In this document: one piece after another, positions 22,601-35,085 of the stretch | Layout of the letters: every line of letters starts with the position of its first letter | Position numbering within the stretch: position 1 is the stretch's first letter | NCBI GenBank assembly: GCA_022113835.1 | Contig: JAILWY010000019.1 | Location: 1,860,001 to 1,924,000 of the forward strand | Length of the DNA stretch: 64,000 nucleotides | Reading direction: 5' to 3' | Origin: Atopsyche davidsoni | Taxonomy: Eukaryota > Arthropoda > Insecta > Trichoptera > Hydrobiosidae | The notes under the pieces: generated by a model | Seen by the model: the letters and a program-made list of their open reading frames with translations, nothing else | What the model was told of the DNA's origin: nothing | Databases searched by the model: none | Position numbers and translations under genes: made by a program

Positions 22601-25600
22601 TAAAATATAAAAACGTTTATCTCCCAACTTAAAAAAAAATTCCTTTAGTCCTGTACATTTGTAGAAAATGTAGGTCACATTGTGTCACCTGTACATTTGT
22701 ATAAAATGTAAGTCACATTGTGAAATTCTGAAGTGTACAATTCTTTTGAATGCAGTTCTGTAGTGATTTTAATTGAAGATTTCCATAGCAATATGCAAAA
22801 AAATATTTATTAAATCAATCAATAGACCGCAAGTTTCTTATACATATTGCTAAAATATAATGTTATTTTCATTATTGCTACATTGATATGAAAAAAAATG
22901 TTTATAATTCCTGATTACTGACAGTATTTTTTAATTTTAAAATTTTTCAGTTTAATAGACAAGGCCCTCTAGTGGAAGATCGCAACCCCTATTTTGAAAT
23001 AGATGATGCTAGAACACCGGATGAACATCGAATATCTCTAGGTCGTGTATTCAAGGTTGAGTACACTCCTCCACGACCGCCTATTCATCCTGTAGCTGTT
23101 CCAAAATGCATATTAAATTCTGTACCATCACCTATAGTTTTAAATAAGAAAATAAAGGATAGGGTACCAGGAGGGCAAGATATTTTAAGAAGGCCCAAAG
23201 CCAAATTAAAAATGTCACCCAGTATTCTAAAAAGGAAGTTAATTTTTGAAAATTCTGATAAGGACAATGGGTGTATTAATGAAGATCGTAGTAAATCTCC
23301 TATACCTGGTACATCCGGAGATAATGAGCATTATGATGAAAATTTCACTCCGGTAAGAGCCATTTTAAATATAAATTAGAGATATTTAACCACACAATTG
23401 TTTTTTTTGTTTCAATCAGAAATATTGCAATATTTTAATGAATTTTATAGCAACTAACAGCTATAAATGAAATAGCTAACTTGGTTAGTCAGTTTTGTTT
23501 ATTTATATAAAAGCAACAAAATATGGAGGCAAAGAAAATATTTACCAATATAAAATATTCATTTAAAGTAAGCTTCACTGGACTTCGCAGTAAACTCATT
23601 ATCATTATTATTATTATCGTTATACAAGGCTTGGATGGAGGGAGATTTTAGAGAGTTAAGCTCCCACTAAATAATTAATTTTTTGTGAGCGTGGGTAAAT
23701 CTTAACCTTAAAAACCAGAAATAAGTACACAGAACCCATAGGTCTACAGAACTTGTAATTGGTGCGTATGAAGACTATTGGCGAGATGAGAGAGGGAGAT
23801 AACTTAAATATGTAGGAGATAATTTAAATAATAAAACAAGAAACTTCATCGATCTTTAGTCTCTAAGAAGGTACATTATAGACTTAGTGGGAAGTTCACA
23901 AGCTTCGATTTTTACTTCAAAGAGCGGTCATGAAGGTATTTTTTCCAATAGTATTTTGAAATTCAAAGTGTTAACTTGACATTATATAATTTTCAGATAT
24001 AATGTTTTTATCGGAGGCGAATTCTTTGATTAGAAGATTCAAAGAGTTTGTTGAATATATCTTAATATATTCAACAAACTCTTTGGATAAAAGGTTTACG
24101 CATTTTTAGCCCAAATCCCGCTGGAATGGCGCTAGTGTCTGGAAAATTTGTTATAAACGATCTCTTTAGCATATTGCAAATCAACCCCTACCAAACAATC
24201 TAACCATCAATGTATGTATGTATGAGTTATTCTGAAGATGTTAGTTTTTTTTACGAGCCGCTTTGAAATCTGCCAATAAATCAACCAGGCCCCCCAGCAT
24301 TGACGACACATTTTACGAAAACGAATACTATAAAAAAATTGACAAACCCGTTGTCGGTCATTCTAACTAAATAAATGTTTTTCTACTTACATTGTTGGCA
24401 TAAACCAAAGTATACAAAAAATAATGTTTGTAGTGTAAATTAAAATTATTTTCTGTTTTCGTTTACTATAAAATATATATTAACTATATATAGTAGAATT
24501 GTTAACAAGTTTTTTTCTTACAAATAGTCTAAAATGTTTGAAGTAGGACAGAAAAATTAGAGACTAGTCATGATAGAGGTATAATAAAAAATATTTTACA
24601 GCACCCCAGTTAAAATATGATAATAAATATTACACCACTAGTGGGTGTGGATCAGACTGATTGTTGATATTGAATGCTTTATTCAGTTTCTGATAAATTA
24701 TTTAGTTGAAAACGTAAATTCTGTATAACGCTGATACAAATGAAAGAAAATGTTTACGAGAGCTGCTGACAGTGTGTTTTAACAAACAATAACACCTGTG
24801 TTAGTGATAGATCATATTGAACATTGTTGTCAAATAGTAGTTTTATATAAAAGTATTTCAGTCAAATTTCTTTCTCATAGATGGCGATTATACATTTATT
24901 ATTTTGGGGTCTGTGTTGTATTTTTTTCTTTTATCCAAAACAACACAGGTAATCGCAGCGATTCAATCCGGCCACACTACAACGGCCATACTTCAAATAT
25001 AGATAAAGTAAAATATTTGACTGATAAATCGGGGAAATTTCATATTATAAAATTAATATTTTATACAGAAAAGGCAGTTTTGTAAAATATAGATATATTA
25101 ATACTTCATTCTTATTAGGCTTTATGGTCGTAATTTTTAAACTAAACTAAATAGTGAATTTATTAATGATTTATTCAAGTAATGGATTCACGTTTGTCAA
25201 ATATTTTCTCTAGCTGAAAAAGTATTCTGTCAATCTAAATTAAATAATAAATTTATTCTATGTGTAATAAAATGTTTTTTTTTGGATGTTCAGCCTAGTT
25301 TCCTCCTAGAAATATAAAATTAGAACGTGGCTTAAAATCCTAAAATCACATTTAGTAGACAAAAGTTACCTGAATTATACAAAATATTTAATGTTTATTT
25401 ATAGAAATTTGTTTGTGGTTGTTAAAATGCATTAAATAATACGGTAATTTGAGGACTATTAATGGTTTGATGTGAACAAATGTGTGTAGAAATGTTAAGT
25501 TTGTTTCTTTACGCAAATTAGTAAATTTAAGTTACTTAGTTTGTTTTTATTATTTTATATTTACAGGTTTGCACATGTGATCCCATTGAGGATGATGCTG

Positions 25601-28600
25601 AAAATTCAACAGATGTGTTATCAGATGAACCTTTTTCTCATTCATCTATTGAAGTAGAAAAAAAAGATGAAACTCACAAAAAGTGTCTTGACAAACTAGA
25701 TGAACACATATCTTTAAAAGATACACCTGGTGAAACTGAAGATGCTGAAAAAGATACACCTTGCATTAAAGAAATTTTTGCTAACAAAATATTAGCTACG
25801 GCAGGACCTGTCAATAGTATAGAACCAGCATCAGATAATTTACCTTTGCCAGGGTCTTCTGCTATATCTAGCATACGAAAAGCTTGCCTTGGAAAATCCA
25901 GTGGATCCGATAGACATTTTGAAACATTTAACAACTATCCTGTTTCTATTACTCAAGTACGTATTTTTGTTTTATCAGGGAGGTCAATACTTTTCTTTAA
26001 ATTATTAATATTCATAAACACAGTTACGCTTGAAACTAGAAACATTAAAATCCTCAAATATTTCTATATCTTTTAACGCTAGGATCTTAGATTCTTTTAT
26101 TCTAATATTCTATTAAAATAATTCTTATCGTTGGTCTGGATGTAATATTTGTTTCTTTTTTCAGACATTACTTAGCCATAATTTAGAGAGTGAAGAGTCT
26201 GAAGAAGAAAGTAAATCTTGCACCTGTCCTTCTTATTCTGATTCGGTATGTTGAATATTTTTATTATTTGTAATATATTGAGATGTGATAAAAATTGGAG
26301 GACTGGTGCGAAATGAAGATTTAACTACATGATGAAGTCATTATGTAGTGATTTAAGCAGTGGATTGATGATTGTTTAATCAGATTTGTTTTAAATGTGT
26401 ACATCATAGGTAAATTTTCCCTTAGGAAGAAGACGTAGCCGGTGGAGAATACAAAGAGGATGAGGATGTACCAGTCACAGGTGTATCTGATGGCGAGGGA
26501 CAATGCCAGTCACCGGACAGAAATAAGGTAACAGCAACTACATTGATAATTTAATACCAAAATTGATATGCAAGAGCTCATTATTTCCTTACAAGATCTG
26601 ACATGATCGTTATTTCAAAATAAAATATATCTAAAAATACTAGGGCTAGTATTATTCTGAAGGGTTTATTTCATGAACACAAAATATTGTGATGTTAATA
26701 AATGGATACATGTTTATCCACTTAAACTGATAATTTAAGGAAACAAGTGTATAAATAATAAATTGTCAAAGCTTCATAATAAGCTTGACGTCGCGTTGAA
26801 GGTCAGAGTCCAATAATGATATTATTGGACTCTGAGCTCCAACGCGACGATCTGCCTCAGCAAAATCTGTTATCAACTCTGTAATATGATTTCCTATACC
26901 AAATTCCTTTTGTGAAATTCTACACCCTACGAGTGGCTCTCTCACACTCTGGACTGAACTTATAAATAATATGGATAATGAATTGAAGCATAAGTAGAAG
27001 CTGATATGACATTTAACCAATAAATTTTATGATATTTCTTTTTAATCTTCTTTTAGCGTAAGCGCAAAGCTGACAGTCCATCATACGGATCGCTTAAAAA
27101 GAATTGTTTTGATCCTATTAATTCAAACGTACCAGAAATCAATGCAGATAACCCCCCGGATGTTCTTGCTTGGGTTGAAAGGTATGACAAATATTTAGTA
27201 GTTAATAAGGCGGGCGGTGCGGATAGTGCCTCTGGTGACAGATTTCTCGGAACGCCCTCACCTTTTATTCGAACTTCGCCTTAAGTGTTTCTTTCAAATT
27301 CACTAAAAGTATTAAAATAAAAAATATTACATTTATTGATTTTATGCGATAGATTTAATAGTTATACACTAGAATTTTTAATTTCATTTGGGTGACTTAT
27401 GGGTGAAAGTGTATTAAAATAGGAATAAAGTTGTGAATTCCATTTGTAAATAAAGTTTACCCAAGAACAAACTCATTATTTGGTAAACACTAATTGATTA
27501 GTGTTATTCTCTTTATTTTATTGTTATTCTTAATAAAATAGTTAGCAAATGTAGAATTGAATTATTCTTATGCTAAAATTTCTCTCGGTCTGTTTGATAT
27601 GCACTGTCTTGCAGTCCAAATGCACCATAAACTAATAAAAATGGTCATATTTTTATGTGACCACTGCTAGTATAAGATGATTTTTACATTCTTGTATTTG
27701 ATTTTTTTTAACATAGATGAATAAAAAATTAGTTTATTATTTTCATTAGTGGATGCTTTATATCATACAGTACTATCAAGAAATACTTTTAAATATGTAG
27801 TATATTTTCGCTTTAAATACAACTTAAAAAAGATATCTAAAATTTCAATTTCAACGTACCTGTGCACATTTGGTGTCTAAGGAAATAACTACATCTTTTG
27901 CTGATTTCACCTTAAAATGTCTATTATATTAGTTTATACTATTTTAAATAAGCACATAAACGAAAAACCACAATTGATTCTTCAATTGAATTACTTATCT
28001 TCACTAATGAACAGAAGGAAAAGCAAGAAATTAAAGTTAAAATTACAGGAATATTATATGGCTACTGACAAGACCGCACAAGCAAACCCTTTCCATGCAA
28101 CTGACTAGGCCCAATACAGTTCTGGCTAGCTCTCATTGGCGGTCAAGCTCATGACTCACTCATAATGTTCTACACATGCATGAAATAAAATATGGTTTTA
28201 TTATTTGCAAGGTGTTCATTTCTGGAGTTTTGCCTCATTGTTCTCATATTGCACATAAATAAATTTTGTTTCGACTAGTTGCCACCTTGAAAATATTTTA
28301 TGTAACATTGTCCAAATTTCAGTTGTCTGGCTTTTTTTAAAATCCTTTAAAAAAGATCAAATATTTCAGGTTTTTTTTGTTATTTGCTTTAATTTAAATT
28401 ATTTTAACTAAAAATATTAAATACATTATTGTAATTTTTTTCAATTATTTAAAATATTTTCTCCTCAAATTAGATTAGTGTTATACTCTCAGTTTAAAAG
28501 TTAAAAGAATATGTTTTTAAAATGATATTATAATATAAAATATTGATTTCATTATATTTTCAGTTCTTTTTCCTCGCTCTCAAGAACTGAATAAAAAATC

Positions 28601-31600
28601 GCATTTCAGAGAACTAAAAAATATTACATTTAAAAATACACTGCTTGATAGTTCCCATTACTTATAATTGCCGAGTATCTCGATGTCTAACTGTCTAAAA
28701 ACTGTGGCAATATCTGGAGAGTGTGAATTTATATGAGAGTTATCGCATCTTTTAAGTGAATATTTGTGTAGTAAAGTGCAAATAAAATATGAAAAATTTT
28801 AATTATGCCTGAGAAAAAAAATCTTGATGAAATAATTTCTTGTTTACAGTTTTCTTTCCTGGTCCGGTTCAAAACGCTTACATGCAATTGACCTGCTTAT
28901 AAAACGCTGTGCAGCTGACCAAGTTCTTCATATGATGCACGCAATAGAGCCTCTATTCCAGCGGGATTTTATATCGCTTCTTCCTAGGGAGTTAGCCCTT
29001 TCGGTACTGGGTTTTTTGGAACCAAAAGATCTACTTCGTGCTGCACAGACATGCAGATACTGGCGGTATGTTCACTGTTGAAGTTATGCTACGAACTTAG
29101 TATTGATTGTTATGTACATTATTTTATTGGTGTTAATCAATTCTAGGTTTTTGGCTGATGACAATTTACTATGGAAAGAGCAATGTCAGCGTGTTGGGAT
29201 TGTTGCATTACGTCGACGTCCTCGGACTATGCCTGTCACCACTGGGCCGTGGAAAGCTGCTTATATGCGCCAACGTACAATAGAAAATAATTGGTTAAAT
29301 AAATCTATGGCTAACTTTAAGGTGTTAAAAGGACATGATGACCATGTAATCACCTGTCTTCAATTTTATGGAAACAAAATTCTTAGTGGATCTGATGATA
29401 CAACTCTTAAAGTATGGTCCGCTGTATCTGGAAAAGTAAGTTAATGCTTGTATTAAATGGTTGTGGTTAAAATCTTTGTACCACTTTAATCATTTTATTT
29501 GAGAGCAAAAATACTTGTTCATTGAATCACTGGAGTTCTCATTTAAACTTTTTTAAATTGTTGCTATTTCATTTTATTTTCATCATCTGTTCCACATAAA
29601 TATAATTTATAGTCATAAAAAAAGCTGAAACCGATCTGTTTTTCAACATATTTGTTTTGTATAAAACGGAATATTCTTTTAACTGAATTGATTTTGTGAA
29701 ACCAACGAACAGGTCCATCTCAAATTGCCCTGCTTAGAGAGAAAAATTTACATATCTGAGCTCTTTCAAATAAGACTTACGCCACAGCATCCAAGAAAGA
29801 AAAACATTTAATAACAACGGCTGTCGAAATTCTTCAAACAAACCAAAAGGTTTCATGTCTACAATTCACAAAGTCACTGCTTTCCATAATGTTGTATTGT
29901 TGTCTATTTTCAAATGTTTATAGTAAATTTTAACCACCTTTTTGTCGCCAGTTGGCAACAAAGAGGTGGCTAGGAAACAAGGTTTAAGTCATTTATCCAA
30001 GCTTTCGTTCCCGGAAGTTAGGAATAAGGCAATCCTTTGCGTGGATACATACAAATTTGATTTACTTAACATTTAATTGAATTGAGAAGTCTTACAAATG
30101 TATCCTTAGAGAAAGCGCTCATCAAGTTACTTGGGTTTGTTAGTGCTCATTTTAGAATTCTTTTTTTGTTTGCTTTAGAAAAAAATTGATAAAAGCCATT
30201 CACAAAAACTTCCTTATACATAAAAAAAAGATTGTTAGGTTTCTGTTTCAGTTACAAAATGTTCATACTTTTACATACATCTTAAACACTACAAACACTG
30301 AACAGATTCACACTCGCCTGGAGTTGACATGATTGTCTTACTAACAGAAAAGAGAGAAAGAGAGTAGGAGCTTAGCTGTCATGAAAGTATCTGCCACCGT
30401 AAGATTTACAGAAAAGTGGAAGTTTAGGGGCTTGCAACCTTCAGAGTGTGTACGAAGATCTTTTTTTAAATTGTAATGCTCACACTACTTCCACTTGCCT
30501 GCTAGCCAGATTTTGTCGGTGCAAGTGCGGCTTTTAATATTCTATTAAGGAATGAGGTCACTAGTCTCCTTGATAAACCAAGATCCTTAAAATGGCACTT
30601 CTAGGACTTGGTTTTTTCAAAGATAGTGAATAAAAAACAATGTCCAAATGTAGCACGGTGCTACATAAGACTTCAGAGAGTTAGTATTGATTCATTCTGG
30701 TGTTCATATGGAGAATCCAGTCGTGTACTTTATTCATAAGTATTATACAAGTTTGTTTTTATCTTATTTACAAAAAGTCCAGTAAGAATGATTTTACTAG
30801 ATATTGATATTGTACAAGTTATAAATACATAGGGTAAAATTTCTCAATCCAATAAATAATATCAAAATATTAAAATCATAATCAGCTATGATAATTGATA
30901 TGCTACTGTAATAAATTAGAGTAATTTGTTATTTTCTCAGTGTCTTCATACCTTGGTTGGCCACACCGGAGGAGTCTGGTCTTCACAAATGATTGCCAGA
31001 ACAATAATTAGTGGATCCACAGATCGCACACTGAGAGTTTGGGATGCAGAAACTGGGAAGTGCTTGAGGACGCTTGTCGGTCACACTTCGACTGTTCGAT
31101 GCATGCACCTCTTCAATGACAGGTATTATATGTAACAGTTTACTATTTATCTCTGTATTATATAATGGTAACTAGTAAACTGTTAAATGAATATAGGTTT
31201 TTAAGAAATACATGGATTGCTTGCGTTGATCACTGCTGATGTTTTAATTATTGGGTATTATTTGTATTAGTTGACATTGCGTTATTGCGTTGAGAAAATT
31301 CAATTATAATTACATGCAGGTATTCTAAAATTTGTATTTATTTTCAACTGTTACCTTCTAAAAAATATATAATTATCTTTAACTCTAGGCAATGCAGGGG
31401 TCTTTTCAAAAGAAGGGAAAAATATTTATCAGTTAATTCATTATTTTTGAGAACATAAAATTCACCATTCAGAAAAGAATTTCTACTTCATAAGTGTCTC
31501 ATTTAAAATAACAATAGAATAGGGCTAAAATTTACAACCCCCTACAAAAGATGCCTATTCCATTGTTGAAGTCTTACTAAGAATGTAGGAGTTGGCTTGG

Positions 31601-32925
31601 GTGCGGGGTTGGCTAGTGTGCGAAATTGCAAAGCTGCGTGCAATCAGCTTGGAGCTGCCATCGATGACATGAATTTTGTTGGATGTATTATTATGTACTT
31701 GGCGCGTAATCTATAATGATTTTTTTAAAAACATCATTGTTGTAAATTTTTTTATACAGTGAGCAGTTCAATTGTAGTTTTCTTTTTTCTTCAAGTGTTG
31801 AAGAATAGCGAGTAATATTAGGCAGTGATTAATTGATTGTACAGGAGCAACGTGAAAGCATGCACCGAGGAGCATCAGCACTTTGTATTCGAGTGTATTA
31901 TGTGTTTATTTCACTACCAACAGAGTGGTGTCCGGCTCTAGAGACGCAACCTTGCGGGTGTGGTCTGTGCCAGATGGGCGCTGCTTGAAGGTTTTAGTTG
32001 GTCACATGGCAGCAGTGCGGTGTGTTCAGTACGATGGGCGTTTGGTGGTTAGTGGAGCTTACGACTACTTTGTCAAAGTTTGGAATCCAGAAACAGCTGA
32101 ATGCTTACACACATTAGCAGGTCATACAAACCGTGTCTATAGTCTGCAGGTGTGTATTTATTTGTTACTATGTCTATAGCTCCTCTGTAATAATTTGTGT
32201 AATGTGTTTTTTTTTTAAATTTTTCCATATTTATTTTTGTAGTTTGATGGAGTCCATGTTGTCAGTGGCTCACTGGACACGAGCATCATGGTATGGGATG
32301 TGGAAACAGGAGCTCAGAAACATACACTTATGGGTCACCAGTCTCTGACTTCTGGAATGGAACTACGATCCAATATTCTAGTATCTGGAAATGCTGACAG
32401 TACTGTAAAAATTTGGGATATAATAAGTGGACAATGCTTACATACACTATCAGGTAATTCTTAATGTTTCGTTGTTATTTTTCATTGAGAGACATTGTTG
32501 GAGATCTAAACAAAAGAGAAATTGAAACATTAAGATTTCTAACCTGACTGTTCCTGGGAGTTTAGAGAATATTCAATGAGTTCATAAAATTAATTGTTAC
32601 TGTCAACATTTTTAAAAATGATTTTCATATTATTTCAGGACCTTGTAAGCATCAGTCTGCGGTCACATGTCTACAAACAAATAGTCGTTTTGTAATTACT
32701 TCATCTGACGATGGAACTGTAAAACTCTGGGACGTCCGAACTGGAGAATTTATAAGAAACCTCGTCTCTCTGGGATCAGGTGGTTCTGGGGGAGTCGTCT
32801 GGAGGATTCGTTCATCAGCTACAAAACTTGTTTGTGCTGTGGGATCACGTAATGGTACGGAAGAAACCAAATTATTGGTTCTTGATTTCGACGTGCCCGG
32901 AGCATGTGTTAAGTGTGAGGAATAG
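19123..32925 (+). CDS. Fbxw7: Fbxw7 / archipelago: F-box and WD40 substrate receptor of SCF ubiquitin ligase (whole gene)
   Basis: Twelve exons join in frame to 997 residues: 19123-19605, 22951-23352, 25567-25956, 26165-26245, 26426-26527, 27057-27181, 28850-29065, 29147-29435, 30941-31122, 31924-32149, 32243-32453 and 32639-32925. All introns are GT-AG. The order is a disordered acidic N-terminus, basic RKRK (487-490, probable nuclear signal), dimerisation helix (about 536-562), F-box (about 566-612) and an eight-bladed WD40 propeller from about 660 to the C-terminus. The F-box binds Skp1. The propeller binds phosphodegrons of proteins such as cyclin E, Myc and Notch (family knowledge). The degron-binding arginines corresponding to human R441, R465, R479 and R505 are present as R725, R749, R763 and R789, with identical spacing. 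The C-terminus ends [10 protein letters not shown]. Drosophila ago is longer, the human protein shorter. Very sure. Confidence 0.95.
21208..22458 (+). mobile_element. Full-length mariner element, 1251 bp
   Basis: Terminal inverted repeats begin CGGTGTGTGCATTA and end TAATGCACACACCG, and both ends are flanked by TA. It lies wholly within a Fbxw7 intron on the sense strand. Terminal repeats match almost perfectly at the outer 15 bases, so the insertion is fairly recent. Confidence 0.93.
21379..22384 (+). pseudogene. Mariner transposase, one frameshift and one stop
   Basis: The start is [19 protein letters not shown], with a mariner N-terminal helix-turn-helix up to QPKK. A frameshift in an A-run near 21590 moves the frame. 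The second part runs through TGDEKWIH to a TAA at 21863, then continues in the same frame to FE-stop at 22384. The catalytic triad is DD34D: D in TGDEKW, D in HHDNSW, and D in [10 protein letters not shown] 34 residues later. Only two lesions separate it from a coding frame. It is non-functional as it stands. Confidence 0.9.
22651..22725 (+). repeat. 38-bp tandem duplication
   Basis: ctgtacatttgta.aaaatgta.gtcacattgtg occurs twice with a 38-base period and two or three differences. It is intronic in Fbxw7. Confidence 0.85.
22951..23352 (+). CDS. Fbxw7: Fbxw7 coding exon 2
   Basis: The acceptor is tttttcag and the donor CTCCG|GTAAGA. It is 134 codons in phase 0 (residues 162-295). It contains proline-rich [10 protein letters not shown] and a basic patch ([16 protein letters not shown]), plausible for nuclear localisation. 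It is otherwise disordered and lineage-specific. Confidence 0.85.
24040..24085. repeat. Perfect 21-bp hairpin with 4-base loop
   Basis: caaagagtttgttgaatatat, loop ctta, then the exact reverse complement. It lies in the Fbxw7 intron between coding exons 2 and 3. Confidence 0.9.
25567..25956 (+). CDS. Fbxw7: Fbxw7 coding exon 3
   Basis: The acceptor is atttacag and the donor CTCAA|GTACGT. It is 130 codons in phase 0 (residues 296-425). It is acidic and serine-rich, with many SD, ED and TP dipeptides. No folded domain is recognised. Confidence 0.85.
26165..26245 (+). CDS. Fbxw7: Fbxw7 coding exon 4
   Basis: 27 codons in phase 0 between ttttttcag and ATTCG|GTATGT (residues 426-452). It contains the acidic run ESEESEEES and a CTC pair. 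Confidence 0.85.
26426..26527 (+). CDS. Fbxw7: Fbxw7 coding exon 5
   Basis: 34 codons in phase 0 between ttcccttag and ATAAG|GTAACA (residues 453-486). It is an acidic linker. Confidence 0.85.
26790..26848. repeat. 59-nt near-perfect hairpin in Fbxw7 intron
   Basis: Two 28-base arms (gtcgcgttgaaggtcagagt... and its complement, ending caacgcgac) pair at 26 of 28 positions around a 3-base loop. The arms are GC-rich at the base. A second small palindrome (gtcaaagctt/aagcttgac) abuts it on the left. It could be transcribed with the intron. The loop is too tight for a typical precursor microRNA unless terminal A/T pairs open. Confidence 0.85.
27057..27181 (+). CDS. Fbxw7: Fbxw7 coding exon 6
   Basis: The acceptor is cttttag and the donor GAAAG|GTATGA, phase 2 (residues 487-527). 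It opens with RKRKAD, a probable nuclear localisation signal, and ends PDVLAWVE before the dimerisation region. Confidence 0.9.
28850..29065 (+). CDS. Fbxw7: Fbxw7 coding exon 7 (dimerisation helix and F-box)
   Basis: The acceptor is tgtttacag and the donor TGGCG|GTATGT. Residues 529-599 include the D-domain helix ([12 protein letters not shown]...) and the F-box core ([19 protein letters not shown], then CRYW), which binds Skp1. Confidence 0.95.
29147..29435 (+). CDS. Fbxw7: Fbxw7 coding exon 8 (F-box end, linker, first WD40)
   Basis: The acceptor is aattctag and the donor GAAAA|GTAAGT, phase 0 out (residues 601-696). It carries the F-box C-terminal [11 protein letters not shown], the linker helix and the first WD40 blade ([22 protein letters not shown]). 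Confidence 0.95.
30941..31122 (+). CDS. Fbxw7: Fbxw7 coding exon 9 (WD40 blades)
   Basis: The acceptor is ttttctcag and the donor GACAG|GTATTA. It contains [10 protein letters not shown] (R725) and [11 protein letters not shown] (R749), equivalents of human degron-binding R441 and R465. Confidence 0.95.
31924..32149 (+). CDS. Fbxw7: Fbxw7 coding exon 10 (WD40 blades)
   Basis: The acceptor is actaccaacag and the donor CTGCAG|GTGTGT. It contains [13 protein letters not shown] (R763) and [14 protein letters not shown] (R789), equivalents of human R479 and R505, followed by the next blade ([13 protein letters not shown]). Confidence 0.95.
32243..32453 (+). CDS. Fbxw7: Fbxw7 coding exon 11 (WD40 blades)
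   Basis: The acceptor is tttttgtag and the donor CTATCAG|GTAATT, phase 1 out. It contains [18 protein letters not shown] and [14 protein letters not shown]. Confidence 0.95.
32639..32925 (+). CDS. Fbxw7: Fbxw7 terminal coding exon 12
   Basis: The acceptor is tatttcag; the TAG stop is at 32923. It contains [10 protein letters not shown], the last blade ([11 protein letters not shown]) and the conserved [14 protein letters not shown] closing strand, then a short lineage-specific tail GACVKCEE. Confidence 0.95.
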
Positions 32926-33465
32926 CATCAGCATGCTGAAATTATTATTTTATGATTTATTGAGTGAGTCAAGGTGATTGAGGCTATGCCCAATTAATTA
33001 ACAATTGAGAAGACTGAAATTAGTAAAATTAGTTTTAGAGAACAAATATTTAGATTTCAGTTAGGGATTCAAAGTTCATTATGATATACATATGTTTTAA
33101 AACTCGGTATTATCTGAAAAAAAGGGGAATCTTATCACTTATGGATCATATAAGTATTTGTTATGATATATTATTTACATTCATTATTTATTTGTTTATT
33201 AAAATAAGTTCATCCTTTTTATTATTTGGACCTAGTTGATATTTATTTTTCTGAAACTAACTCTGTTATAGAGTCTTCCCGGCTGTTTAGGAAGTATTTT
33301 CATATATTTAGTTGTGTGCAGGCACATAAATAGTCAAATATACTATTAAGTTTAATAATAAAACAAAATATAAAAATCAAGTTTCAATTTTTCCTGTTCC
33401 GCCATAGAAAAATAAAAGAGAAATTAATGTAAATTTCGGAAGTTATATTTGGCAAATAAAAATGT
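32926..33465 (+). other. Fbxw7 3' UTR (approximate)
   Basis: AT-rich sequence after the stop with several AATAAA-type signals (for example about 33402 and 33457). The true cleavage site cannot be set from sequence alone. Confidence 0.4.
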
Positions 33466-33988
33466 TAACTGGTATTTTCTTGATTATATATTTTTATTCC
33501 ATTGAAAATAATTAAAAAAGTATTGGTGCAAAAGTGATAATTTCATCTCCCGTTTTCAAGTGATATTAGGAGTTTAGAAATATCCTGTATTAGTAATTTT
33601 TGTAAGTTAATTTATATTTTCCAATTTTAATATGTGACTGTTGATCATCATATATTTCTGAAATTGCGACTATTATTATTTGTCTATTATAATCAATTCT
33701 ACGGTATATTATTTATATATGTCCATAATGCTTTAATTACATTACATATTGATTATTTATTTACTACGGTCTTTACTGCTTTTACTATTATGCTGTACTT
33801 AAAAGATAGCATCATAATTACAATTATTATTTTTTTTATTTTACCCTCTGTTTTGACATTGTGCGCTTTTGACTACTGTACTAAAGTTGAACACTTCTCA
33901 ATCGACTTAATATTTGTCTGGTACAAAATGTTAAGTTTTGTATGTTAAGTATCTATGTTAGTGTTTTGTCCTTGTTTTTTACTTACAC

Positions 33989-33994
33989 ACACAC

Positions 33995-34037
<43 letters not shown>
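33989..34037. repeat. AC/AT microsatellite
   Basis: Short (AC)n followed by a long (AT)n run. Confidence 0.85.
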
Positions 34038-34043
<6 letters not shown>

Positions 34044-35085
34044 TATAAATATATTTATATTATTTAGGGCAAGCAATGCTTTATTGCTTGTATGGACCGC
34101 ATGCCAGTGATTTTTTTGGCCTTTCCACTCTTAAAATATATCTATATAATTAATTATTATTATATTATTTATATTTTGCGTAATTGTTTCCTTGTTTTTA
34201 CCTCTTCAACTGTTATTTGTCCAAATCATCTGAACTATTTGGTACAAAAATGATTTATCTTATTTTGTCACAATATATTGTACCATTTTTTGAGCGGCAC
34301 TAGGTTTGTGTGCGCAGATTATAAAGTCATATTGTTTTTTTTTAAAAATAAATTTAGCATATTTAATTCCGGTTCATTTATACTTCTTTCGATACTAGAT
34401 AAGGCTTCATATTGAGTATTCAATAGTCTTATTGGTCTTTGAATTTCACAATATCCCAACTTCAACTTATCAACCTGCTTTAAATAATTGTTGGATAAGT
34501 AGAAAATTTGTCAATAATTAAATTGTATCAGTATTACAGACTGATTTATTTGAATAATTTTTTATTTGAATTCATCGTCAAAATTCACAACATCAGTATG
34601 GTATTTAAAAATATAAATGACTTAAGAGTTGTACCGTATTTTGTAACAAGAAGTGGGCAACCACATCACATGGTTGGAAAGGTTTATTCTGCTGTTATTC
34701 CTCGTTAAATTATACATCATTTCCAAAGCATAATATTGCAATATTTTTCTTGTTGATGTGTTATTTTACATTTTTTCATGTAAAATTGTTCTTACTATTT
34801 ATTATTTATTAATCCTATTACTTTTTTATTGATCGTCTGGTTTTTATTTAGAATTGTTGTTCAGTTCACTTGCTTGTGGTACATTGACTGATTATTGTTT
34901 ATTTATTTTGTTCAGTGGTTGTAAGTAATGTTTGATGTTTTATGTAAATTTCCAAGTTAGGAGGAAGGACAGTGTATTGATCTCCATACAAATGTTGCAT
35001 ACTTTACGAGGACTTTTTTGGCTGTAATATTTATTGTGAACTTTAACAAATTCAAATATAAATGTAAACTAGAGTTTGAAAATTC

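Larger units (their letters stand above)
19606..22950 (+). other. Fbxw7 intron 1 (coding), carrying a mariner
   Basis: 3.3 kb with consensus ends. Apart from the mariner at 21208-22458 and a 38-bp tandem duplication near 22651, it is plain AT-rich DNA. Confidence 0.8.

Noticed and set aside
33989..34065. Long AT run as a structured element
   Set aside because: A simple microsatellite explains it.
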